Shown here: positions 1 to 5,884 of the stretch, piece after piece
Position numbering within the stretch: position 1 is the first letter of the stretch
How the letters are laid out: every line of letters begins with the position of its first letter
Origin: an uncultured Phycisphaerales bacterium
GTDB taxonomy: Bacteria > Planctomycetota > Phycisphaerae > Phycisphaerales > UBA1924
Assembly (NCBI GenBank): GCA_937891445.1
Contig: CALAFV010000398.1
Location: forward strand, 1-6,212
Direction: 5' to 3'
Length of the DNA: 6,212 bases
The notes under the pieces: generated by a model
Database searches by the model: none
What the model saw: the letters and a program-made list of their open reading frames with translations, nothing else
Told to the model about the DNA's origin: nothing
Made by a program: the position numbers and the translations under genes

Positions 1-1
1 C

Positions 2-664
2 GAGCCATACGAGCGGATCACGCGGCGCGGCGCCGAGGCCCCCGCGGAAGCCGCCGCGCACGGCCCCAACTCCAACGCCGCGTTCCTCATGCGGACGGCG
101 CTGGACGCGCAGGTGTCGAGCGAGCAGATCCGCCGCGCCGTGGCGCAGCGGCCGCTGGTGCAGTACCCCGCGGGCGACCTGGGGCGGCAACTGCGGATGG
201 TCGCCGCGATGATCCGCTCCGGGCTGCGGACGCGGGTGTACTACGTGACGATGGGCGGCTTCGACACCCACGCCGGCCAGGGGGGCGAGAACGGCCGCCA
301 CGCGCAACTGCTCGGCCAGTTCGCCGGCGCCCTGCGGGCCTTCTACAGCGAACTGAAAGAGCAGGGCGACGACGGGCGCGTCCTGACTCTGTCGTTCAGC
401 GAGTTCGGGCGGCGCGTCGGGCAGAACGCCAGCGGTGGCACCGACCACGGCACCGCCGCGCCGATGTTCCTCGCCGGCCCGATGGTCCGCCCCGGGCTGC
501 TGGGCGCGTACCCATCGCTGACCGACCTGGACGAGGGCGACCTGAAGTACACGACCGACTTCCGCGCGGTCTACGGCGGCGTGCTGTCGGGGTGGCTCGG
601 AGCCGACCCGCGGAAGGTGCTCGACGTGCCCGTGCGGCCGATGACCGTCGTCCGCAAGGCCTGA
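2..664 (+). CDS. DUF1501 family protein, C-terminal part (5' end outside window)
   Basis: The reading frame is open from base 2 to a TGA at 662-664 and gives 220 residues of a protein whose start lies before the window. An internal ATG at 89 is not a credible start because the frame is open and in character upstream of it. Family features are visible in order: GGFDTH at visible residues 85-90, a long helix-like stretch, SEFGRR at 133-138, GTDHG at 146-150 and TDFRAVYG at 185-192. These are typical of the C-terminal half of DUF1501 (Pfam PF07394) proteins, which belong to the alkaline phosphatase/sulfatase-like fold group and are abundant in planctomycetes. The biochemical role of the family is not established. 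DUF1501 genes often follow a DUF1800 gene, so one may lie just upstream. Transcription probably ends at the hairpin starting about 25 bases after the stop codon. The family call is firm; the function is unknown. Confidence 0.9.
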   Translation, partial: EPYERITRRGAEAPAEAAAHGPNSNAAFLMRTALDAQVSSEQIRRAVAQRPLVQYPAGDLGRQLRMVAAMIRSGLRTRVYYVTMGGFDTHAGQGGENGRHAQLLGQFAGALRAFYSELKEQGDDGRVLTLSFSEFGRRVGQNASGGTDHGTAAPMFLAGPMVRPGLLGAYPSLTDLDEGDLKYTTDFRAVYGGVLSGWLGADPRKVLDVPVRPMTVVRKA

Positions 665-687
665 TCACGAAACTCGTCAACCATACA

Positions 688-727
688 AACGAACACGCCT
701 CCGCGAACCGCGGAGGCGTGTGTCGTT
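688..727. terminator. Strong hairpin between convergent genes, probable bidirectional terminator
   Basis: ACACGCCTCCGCG (693-705) and CGCGGAGGCGTGT (709-721) form a perfect 13-bp stem around an AAC loop. If G722 is bulged, five more pairs form (688-692 with 723-727). The hairpin sits 24-28 bases after the DUF1501 stop and about 20 bases after the stop of the convergent gene. The minus-strand flank (TTCGTTTGT) is T-rich. The plus-strand flank (TCGTTGTGTC) is only moderately so, which suggests termination is better on the minus strand. Confidence 0.8.
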
Positions 728-744
728 GTGTCATCGTCGTTTGT

Positions 745-1191
745 TCAACGGCGGCGGCGAGCCGAGAGGCCCAGGACGCCGGCCAGCCCGGCAAAGGCCA
801 TCGCGCCGGCGCCCGGAAGCGGCACGGACACGCCGGCGGGGTCGCCGGTGGGGTCCGAGATGTTCAGGTTGATGATGCCCGAACCGTCGCTGACGCCGAA
901 TCCGGGCATGAGATCCGAGCCGGCGCCGCCGAGCCCGATCGTGAGGAGGATCGAGCCCTCAACCGGCGCATCGGGAACCACGAGGCCATCATCGGAGAGC
1001 ATGCCGCCGAACGAACCCGCGAGGTCGGCGATCAGGCCAACCGCCGATTCAACCGGCGCCAAGACCGATGTCTCCGCCCATCCCACCACCGGCAGCACGG
1101 CCGCCGGAACGAGCGGGATCGTGTCGGCGCACACGGGCGCCGAGAGGACGCCTACCAGGCACGCACCGAAGATCGTTGTTCTGCTCTTCAC
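745..1191 (-). CDS. Small exported protein with PEP-CTERM-like sorting tail
   Basis: The product is 148 residues from a GTG at 1191. Residues 1-22 look like a signal peptide: VKSR, a hydrophobic core, then VCA before Asp23 as a plausible cleavage site. The C-terminus has the three-part sorting signal: VPLPGA at 123-128, a hydrophobic segment at about 129-143, and RRRR as the last four residues. In PEP-CTERM families this tail is recognised by an exosortase, which cleaves it and directs the protein to the cell surface or matrix. No exosortase gene is visible here, as is usual because these substrates are scattered. The mature middle part is Gly/Val/Asp-rich with no recognised domain. The frame is open upstream to 1296, but that would bury the signal peptide behind about 35 polar residues. 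GTG at 1203 is another possible start. Neither start has a strong ribosome binding site. The C-terminal motif is a planctomycete-style variant rather than the classical PEP sequence. Confidence 0.8.
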   Translation of the reverse strand: MKSRTTIFGACLVGVLSAPVCADTIPLVPAAVLPVVGWAETSVLAPVESAVGLIADLAGSFGGMLSDDGLVVPDAPVEGSILLTIGLGGAGSDLMPGFGVSDGSGIINLNISDPTGDPAGVSVPLPGAGAMAFAGLAGVLGLSARRRR

Positions 1192-1425
1192 GTTGGCACC
1201 CACGAGTTGAGGGGGGGTGGCTGCGTTCGCATGCCTGTTCGTACGAACGCTTGGTGAAGAGAATACCACCAAGCGAGCCCTTGGCAACTTGGGCAAGCAC
1301 TCTTCGAGCGAGATCGACTAGATTTCTCCCCAGATTCGAGGAAATTCCCAGCATGGGCTGGGGACTGCCATCGCCGGTCCTGGGGGAATTCCCACCCGAA
1401 CATGGGAGTCCAGGATTGCCCAGTC
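1192..1425. other. Non-coding region between the sodA operon and the PEP-CTERM-like gene
   Basis: I see no credible gene here. On the minus strand it is both the 3' flank of the small membrane protein gene and the 5' flank of the PEP-CTERM-like gene. It contains the inverted repeats at 1223-1275 (listed separately), a 6-bp hairpin (CCCAGC 1347-1352 with GCTGGG 1357-1362) followed on the minus strand by AATTT, and a 10-base palindrome GGGAATTCCC at 1384-1393. The 6-bp hairpin could be a weak terminator for the sodA operon. No clear promoter was found. Confidence 0.6.
1223..1275 (-). promoter_or_regulatory. Overlapping inverted repeats upstream of the PEP-CTERM-like gene
   Basis: Three symmetries are packed into 53 bases, ending 31 bases before the GTG at 1191. 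CGCTTGGTG (1248-1256) pairs perfectly with CACCAAGCG (1267-1275) around a 10-base loop. GCGTTCG (1223-1229) pairs perfectly with CGAACGC (1244-1250). GTTCGTACGAAC (1237-1248) is a 12-base perfect palindrome. The two hairpins share bases 1248-1250, so in RNA they cannot both form fully. This could be an operator for a dimeric regulator, an attenuator-like leader, or the terminator of the upstream operon. The pairing is seen directly; the role is inferred. Confidence 0.45.
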
Positions 1426-1622
1426 TCACTCTGGAGGCGCGGGGGCGTCGGCCGGGATGCCCGGACCGGCTGGGACAGACCGCCAGCGCTCCGGGTCCGG
1501 CCGGCCCTTGGACCGGTCGACCGTAAACAGCAGGAGCAGCACGGCCACCAGCGGCGCGAGCAGCCAGAGGATGAGGAACAGCCTCTTGCGGGACTGGCGT
1601 CGGTCTTCGGGCGAGGACGGGG

Positions 1623-1626
<4 letters not shown>
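1426..1626 (-). CDS. Small single-pass membrane protein coupled to sodA
   Basis: This 66-residue protein starts with GTG at 1626 and overlaps the sodA stop codon by four bases (GTGA, 1623-1626), the classic arrangement for translational coupling. The first 15 residues are polar and basic (RRQSRKR). They are followed by one strongly hydrophobic segment at about residues 16-34 (LFLILWLLAPLVAVLLLLF) and a proline-rich, mildly charged tail of about 30 residues ending in PAPPE. By the positive-inside rule the N-terminus should be cytoplasmic and the tail outside. There is no lipobox or obvious cleavage site, so it is more likely an anchored membrane protein than a secreted one. I recognise no family. 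Its position implies co-expression with superoxide dismutase, but no functional link is shown. The overlap and the clean membrane segment make chance unlikely. Confidence 0.75.
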
Positions 1627-2258
<632 letters not shown>

Positions 2259-2265
2259 GGGCGTG

Positions 2266-2271
2266 CTCCTT
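2266..2271 (-). promoter_or_regulatory. Ribosome binding site of sodA
   Basis: On the minus strand AAGGAG lies seven bases before the ATG at 2258. It is the best Shine-Dalgarno sequence in the window and rules out the in-frame ATG at 2303 as the start. Confidence 0.85.
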
Positions 2272-2415
2272 GAGCGTGGGTTGGATCGTGCGTCCGGCCG
2301 CATCCGGCCGCGGGAGGTGCGCCCGGCGGCGAGGGTGAAGCCTGATCCCTGTGGAGCCTCCGTTCGTATTTCGTATACAGAACGGGAGCGGGGACGCGAT
2401 GGCGGCTTTTCGTCC

Positions 2416-2444
2416 TTGCCAGCGGGGCGGACCCGATGTATCTT
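2416..2444 (+). promoter_or_regulatory. Candidate sigma-70 promoter
   Basis: TTGCCA (2416-2421) and TATCTT (2439-2444) are separated by exactly 17 bases. They match the TTGACA and TATAAT consensus at 5/6 and 4/6 positions. Transcription would start near 2451 and head toward the sigma factor gene, giving either a leader of about 430 bases or a separate small RNA. This is a consensus match by eye only. Confidence 0.45.
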
Positions 2445-2642
2445 GGCGGCTCGTGAACACCACCGTCGCGGACGGGGACCGTCTGCGCGGCAAGGCGAGC
2501 CTACTCCGGCCCCCGAGGCGGGTCAACGCAGCGGGGATTACCGGACATCCACTTCGGGGGGTGCCCACGGGCTATGTTGGTGGGGATCGACTGGACTCGC
2601 CCGCGTTGGACCGCAGCACGGAGGCGGAGGGGGGTTGGGCCC

Positions 2643-2663
2643 TCTTTGGAATGATTCCAAAGA
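2643..2663. promoter_or_regulatory. Perfect 21-base palindrome, candidate operator
   Basis: TCTTTGGAAT (2643-2652) and ATTCCAAAGA (2654-2663) are perfect reverse complements around a single G at 2653. With A2664 bulged, CCC (2640-2642) also pairs with GGG (2665-2667). The one-base centre suits a dimeric DNA-binding protein better than an RNA hairpin, and no T-run follows on either strand. It directly abuts the candidate ECF-like promoter, a good place for a repressor or activator site. Confidence 0.55.
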
Positions 2664-2664
2664 A

Positions 2665-2692
2665 GGGAACAAATTTAGGGCGTTTCCGTATA
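2665..2692 (+). promoter_or_regulatory. Candidate ECF-type promoter for the sigma factor gene
   Basis: GGGAAC (2665-2670) lies 16 bases before CGTATA (2687-2692). This spacing and sequence resemble ECF sigma promoters, which have an AAC-containing -35 and a CGT-containing -10. TATATG at 2689-2694 could alternatively serve as a sigma-70 -10 box. The start point would be near 2700, leaving a leader of about 170-180 bases before the sigma gene. The area is notably AT-rich for this window. Confidence 0.35.
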
Positions 2693-2703
2693 TGAATGGA
2701 TGC

Positions 2704-2719
2704 GCCCGCCTCGGCGGGC
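2704..2719. repeat. Small GC hairpin, possible dispersed repeat unit
   Basis: GCCCGC (2704-2709) and GCGGGC (2714-2719) form a 6-bp stem with a CTCG loop. Flanking GATG and CATC can also pair if CG is bulged. Hairpins of the form GATGCCCGCC...GGCGGGCATC are common as dispersed extragenic palindromes in many genomes, but only one copy is visible here, so a repeat family is a guess. Confidence 0.3.
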
Positions 2720-2879
2720 ATCAGCAAGACGGAGAGTGACGGAGCGTCGTGACCAGGCGCAGGAACCAAGCGCAGGGGGCCTTTGAGTGGACGCAGTGGG
2801 CGGGAACTCGGGCATCCGCGGACCACGCCTGGACGACGGCAGTAAGCTCCACGAACGAGACGAAAGGATGGCAGATCCC

Positions 2880-3959
2880 ATGATCATCACCCCGAGCCCT
2901 CTGGAGCAGCACCGGCGTCGGAGCCGGGTGCAGTTCTCCGCCGGCCCGGATCAGGGGGGCGCGGCGGGGAAGAAGCCGCGGCGCACCCTCAGCCGCGAGG
3001 ACGAGAAGCTGCTGGCGCAGTTGCTGGCGGTCGAGCAGGACTTCATCGACAGCCCGGTCTTCCGTGAGGAGGACGCGGAGCGGAAGATCTACGACGAGGC
3101 GCCGGAGATCCAGAAGCCGGACACGAGTTGGTACCACCCGGTGATGGACGACCTGTCGCCGGGCAAGAGCCGCACCGTCAAGAGCGCCCAGCAGGTCATC
3201 CTGACCGGGGCTGAGGAGCGGGTGCTGTTCCACCAGTTCAACTACGCCCGGTACCGGGTGTGGAAACTCCAGCAGGAGGTCTGGTCGAGCCCGGACAAGA
3301 AGCCGACGCCCGAGCAGGCCGAGGAGATGCTCTCCTGGTACCGCCGGGCGGAGCAGATCCGCGAGCAGATCGCGGAGACGAACCTGGCCCTCGTGCTGGC
3401 CATGGCGAAGCGCACCCGCATGAGCGAGGTGGACTTCGCCGACCTGGTCAGCGAGGGGAACATGGCCCTGCTGCGGGCGGTGGACAAGTTCGACGCCGGC
3501 CGCGGGTACAAGTTCAGCACCTACGCCTGCCGCGCGATCCTCAAGGCGTTCAGCCGGCAGGGGATGAAACTGAGCAAGTACCGCCAGCGCTTCCCGACGG
3601 ACTTTGACCCGAAGCTCGAGAAGAGCAACTACCTCGAGACCAAGCGGGCCGGGTTCGAGAAGGAGGCCGCCGACGAGGTCAAGCGGATCGTCCTGGACAA
3701 CCGGGCCGATCTGACGGACGTCGAGCGGACGGTCATCGAGCACCGCTTCGGCCTGGAGTCGGGCGATGCGGACAAGCCGATGACGCTGGAGCAGGTCGGC
3801 CAGATCATCGGCGTGACCAAGGAGCGCGTGCGCCAGATCCAGAACAAGGCGATGGAGAAGATCCGCCTGGCTCTGGAGTCGAGTTTCCTCGGCGTCAAGC
3901 GCGACGAGGACAACGGGGGCGAGAACGGCGAGGGCGGGTCGCCCCTCACGTCGCTCTGA
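2880..3959 (+). CDS. Sigma-70 family RNA polymerase sigma factor
   Basis: The 359-residue protein directs RNA polymerase to promoters. Residues 1-45 are basic and probably flexible. LTGAEERVLFHQFNYARYR (about 108-126) resembles region 1.2. Region 2 spans about 160-230, with DLVSEGNMALLRAVDKFD followed by GYKFSTYACRAILKAFSR. Region 4 spans about 276-333, with LTDVERTVIEHRFGL and a canonical helix-turn-helix, MTLEQVGQIIGVTKERVRQI. The roughly 45 residues between them are too short for a normal region 3. Where housekeeping sigma factors have a tryptophan pair for opening DNA (ATWWIRQAITR), this one has ACRAILKAFSR. It is therefore an alternative factor, larger than typical ECF sigmas. I chose ATG 2880 because AAGGA ends 11 bases before it; ATG 2868 (12 bases earlier, in frame) is nearly as likely. 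Extension to 2787 has no support. No anti-sigma gene is adjacent. A strong terminator follows, so the gene is probably monocistronic. Confidence 0.93.
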   Translation: MIITPSPLEQHRRRSRVQFSAGPDQGGAAGKKPRRTLSREDEKLLAQLLAVEQDFIDSPVFREEDAERKIYDEAPEIQKPDTSWYHPVMDDLSPGKSRTVKSAQQVILTGAEERVLFHQFNYARYRVWKLQQEVWSSPDKKPTPEQAEEMLSWYRRAEQIREQIAETNLALVLAMAKRTRMSEVDFADLVSEGNMALLRAVDKFDAGRGYKFSTYACRAILKAFSRQGMKLSKYRQRFPTDFDPKLEKSNYLETKRAGFEKEAADEVKRIVLDNRADLTDVERTVIEHRFGLESGDADKPMTLEQVGQIIGVTKERVRQIQNKAMEKIRLALESSFLGVKRDEDNGGENGEGGSPLTSL

Positions 3960-3982
3960 TCCGGTTTCGCGAAGCCGCACCG

Positions 3983-4017
3983 AGGGGCCCGGAGTCGATC
4001 CGGGCCCCTTTTCTTTT
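3983..4017 (+). terminator. Intrinsic terminator of the sigma factor gene
   Basis: AGGGGCCCGGA (3983-3993) and TCCGGGCCCCT (3999-4009) form a perfect 11-bp stem around GTCGA, followed by TTTTCTTTT. It begins 24 bases after the sigma factor stop. This is the clearest rho-independent terminator in the window and separates the sigma gene from the transporter gene. Confidence 0.93.
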
Positions 4018-4098
4018 CGGCCGCCGCGGTACGAGCCGACTCACGCGAGATGACGGCCGGGGCGCGTATCGTCCCGCCCCGCGCGAGGCAGGACGACC

Positions 4099-5604
4099 AT
4101 GGAGCCCGCACCCGTGATCCGCCCTCGAAGCCCCGCCTCCCCCGCGGTCGCGGTCGGACGCCGGCGGTGGCGGACGGTCGTGGGCCTGTCTCTGGTGCTG
4201 TCGTTGGTGGTGTACGTCGCGCTGCCGCGGGAGATGGGGGAACTCGGCCGCCGCGCGGTGGCGATCGCGGTCTTCGCCGCGGCGCTGTGGGCGACCGAGG
4301 CCATCCCGCTGTTCGTCACGTCGCTGGGGGTTGTCGGGCTGGAGGTGCTGCTGCTGGCCAGCCGCGACGGCGGCGGCGGGCTGGCGGGGACGGGGGACCT
4401 GAGTTACCGGCAGTTCTTCGAGCCCTTCGCGTCCAGCACGATCATCCTGTTCCTCGGCGGGTTCCTGCTGGCGGCGGCGGTGTCGAAGCACCGGCTGGAC
4501 CGGGCCGTCGCCGGGCGGCTGCTGCGGCCGTTCGTCGGCGACTCGTACAAGATGATCTTCGCGACCATCTTCACGACGGGGTTCCTGTCGATCTGGATGA
4601 GCAACACCGCGGTCGCCGCGATGATGCTGGCGGTCATCGGCCCGCTGACGCGGGAGCCTCTGTTCCCGCGGCGGCTGGCCTCGGCGCTGGTGCTGGCGGT
4701 GGCGTTCGGGGCGAGCCTGGGGGGGTTCATCACGCCGGTGAGCACGCCGCCCAACGCGATCACCATCTCGCAGTTGCGGAACATCGGGGTGGAGATCACG
4801 TTCGTGCAGTGGGTGCTGATGGCGGCGCCGCTGTCGGCGGGGATGCTGGTGGTGGCGGGCGTGCTGCTGTGCCTGACGATGCGGCCGCCGCGGCGGTTCG
4901 ACCCGGGGGCGCTGACCGGGACGTGGGACGCCTCGCGGAGCGAGCCGGTGACGTGGGCGGGGTGGGCGACCGTCGTGGTGATCGGGGCGGCGGCGGCGGC
5001 GTGGATGACCCGGCCGTGGCACGGGGTCGCAGACGCGGCCGTCGCGCTCATGGCGGCCACGGTGCTGGCGGCGATCGGCGTGCTGGACCGGCGGGACGTG
5101 CGCTCGATCAACTGGGACGTGCTGCTGCTGATGTGGGGCGGGCTGGCGCTGGGCAACGCGCTGCACGTGACGGGCGTGCTGGAGTATGTCGGCTCGCTGC
5201 CCGCCGTGCAGCGGCTGACCGGCTGGGCGCTGGCGCTGATGGTGATCGGCGGGGGGATGGTCGTCGCCACGTTCATGAGCAACACGACCGCGGCGAACAT
5301 CCTGGTGCCCCTGGCGATCGCGCTGTCCATGGGCGGGGCGGAGGCCGCGGCGGGCGGGAGCGCAGGGGGCGGATCGGAGGTGGTCCGCGACGCGGCGCGG
5401 CTGGGCGTGCTGGCGGGGCTGACGGTGAGTTTCTCGGTCGCGCTGCCGATCTCGACGCCCCCCAACGCGATGGCCTACGCGACGGGGATCGTGTCGGCGC
5501 GGGACATCGTCCGCGTCGGGCTGCCGGTATCGGTGCTCGCGGTGGGGGTGCTGATGGCGGGGTACCTGTGGGTCCTGCCGTGGGCGACTGCGCTGCTTCG
5601 ATGA
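4099..5604 (+). CDS. DASS/SLC13-type divalent anion:sodium symporter
   Basis: This 501-residue inner-membrane protein belongs to the divalent anion:Na+ symporter (DASS, SLC13) family, which imports dicarboxylates, citrate or sulfate with sodium. A basic cytoplasmic N-terminus (to about residue 25) precedes about a dozen hydrophobic segments. The two inverted-repeat halves each carry the diagnostic pair: SNT at 168-170 (SNTAVAAMM) with STPPNA at 215-220, and SNT at 394-396 (SNTTAANILVP) with STPPNA at 452-457. In characterised members such as VcINDY the SNT motifs bind the substrate carboxylate and help form the sodium sites; both are intact, so it should be functional. A Gly/Ala-rich loop lies at about 411-428. 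The length is normal for the family. The ATG at 4099 has GGA five bases upstream. The substrate cannot be decided from sequence: the family call is strong, while dicarboxylate versus sulfate remains open. It is separated from the sigma gene by a terminator and seems to be transcribed alone. Confidence 0.93.
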   Translation: MEPAPVIRPRSPASPAVAVGRRRWRTVVGLSLVLSLVVYVALPREMGELGRRAVAIAVFAAALWATEAIPLFVTSLGVVGLEVLLLASRDGGGGLAGTGDLSYRQFFEPFASSTIILFLGGFLLAAAVSKHRLDRAVAGRLLRPFVGDSYKMIFATIFTTGFLSIWMSNTAVAAMMLAVIGPLTREPLFPRRLASALVLAVAFGASLGGFITPVSTPPNAITISQLRNIGVEITFVQWVLMAAPLSAGMLVVAGVLLCLTMRPPRRFDPGALTGTWDASRSEPVTWAGWATVVVIGAAAAAWMTRPWHGVADAAVALMAATVLAAIGVLDRRDVRSINWDVLLLMWGGLALGNALHVTGVLEYVGSLPAVQRLTGWALALMVIGGGMVVATFMSNTTAANILVPLAIALSMGGAEAAAGGSAGGGSEVVRDAARLGVLAGLTVSFSVALPISTPPNAMAYATGIVSARDIVRVGLPVSVLAVGVLMAGYLWVLPWATALLR

Positions 5605-5884
5605 GGCCGCGGGAGCGGGCCGGCGGCGGCGGGTGCGGATGGTCGGGCGGACGGCCGGGGCGGGTCCGGCGAGGGGAACCGGGGATTGCGGCGATGCGAA
5701 CGGGCGTGTGCGCGGCCTCGGCCGCGGGCGATGCCCGTGGGTTGGCGGCGGCGCGTCGGCGGGTGGGGGCCGGCCGCGGGACCGGCCCATCGACGTTGGC
5801 AAGTCGGGGCGGTGCGGGCGTTGCGGCGAGGTTTTCGCTTCGTCGCCCGGTTTTTCGTGTACCATGAACGCAAGGGGGTTGGGC
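5605..5884. other. Very GC-rich non-coding gap with one hairpin
   Basis: No credible gene is seen. GGGCCGG (5767-5773) pairs with CCGGCCC (5782-5788) around an 8-base loop. With no T-run after it, it is at best a weak terminator for the transporter gene, or rho-dependent or processing-related. The last 60 bases before 5885 turn T-rich (GTTTTCGCTT, GGTTTTTCGTG), as expected of a promoter region. TACCAT at 5860-5865 could be a -10 box, but no matching -35 is evident. Confidence 0.5.

Larger units (their letters stand above)
2272..2867. other. Long non-coding region between divergent sodA and sigma factor genes
   Basis: About 600 bases separate the two start codons and no reading frame inside looks protein-like. 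The stretch holds a sigma-70-like promoter (2416-2444), a hairpin with a GGA loop (2467-2487), complementary segments 2510-2516/2554-2560 and 2517-2524/2594-2601, a 21-base palindrome (2643-2663), an ECF-like promoter (2665-2692) and a hairpin (2704-2719). There is also a tandem 9-base repeat TCCGGCCGC at 2293-2301 and 2303-2311. On the sodA side, an AT-rich spot at 2361-2384 (CGTTC, then GTATAC, then GAACG) may contain the sodA promoter or an operator, but no convincing -35/-10 pair was found. It could encode a small RNA or be a long 5' leader of the sigma gene. Confidence 0.55.

Noticed and set aside
1225..1248. LexA-type SOS box near the PEP-CTERM-like gene (GTTC-N8-GTTC and GTTC-N4-GAAC)
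   Set aside because: Spacing or orientation does not match the known LexA sites (GTTC-N7-GTTC or GAAC-N4-GTTC), and the gene is not a repair gene.
592..1257. Plus-strand frames opposite the PEP-CTERM-like gene (592-1257 and 728-1210)
   Set aside because: They run through the terminator hairpin and have no protein-like features, whereas the minus strand has a signal peptide and a sorting tail.
2259..2303. Longer N-terminus for the superoxide dismutase from ATG 2303
   Set aside because: The 15 extra residues are polar and unlike the family, and the AAGGAG site serves the ATG at 2258.
2572..2826. Minus-strand frame of 84 residues in the sodA-sigma gap, containing MPAEAG
   Set aside because: It crosses the palindrome and the GC hairpin, and its MPAEAG string is simply a translation of that hairpin. 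No ribosome binding site or domain was found.
2721..3980. Long open frame on the minus strand across the sigma factor gene (419 residues)
   Set aside because: Its product is Leu/Arg/Val-rich low-complexity sequence with no motifs. It mirrors the sigma gene and is a by-product of high-GC codon use.
4050..5867. Second plus-strand frame overlapping the transporter (605 residues)
   Set aside because: Gly/Arg/Ala-rich with no hydrophobic segments; it is an out-of-frame shadow of the transporter.
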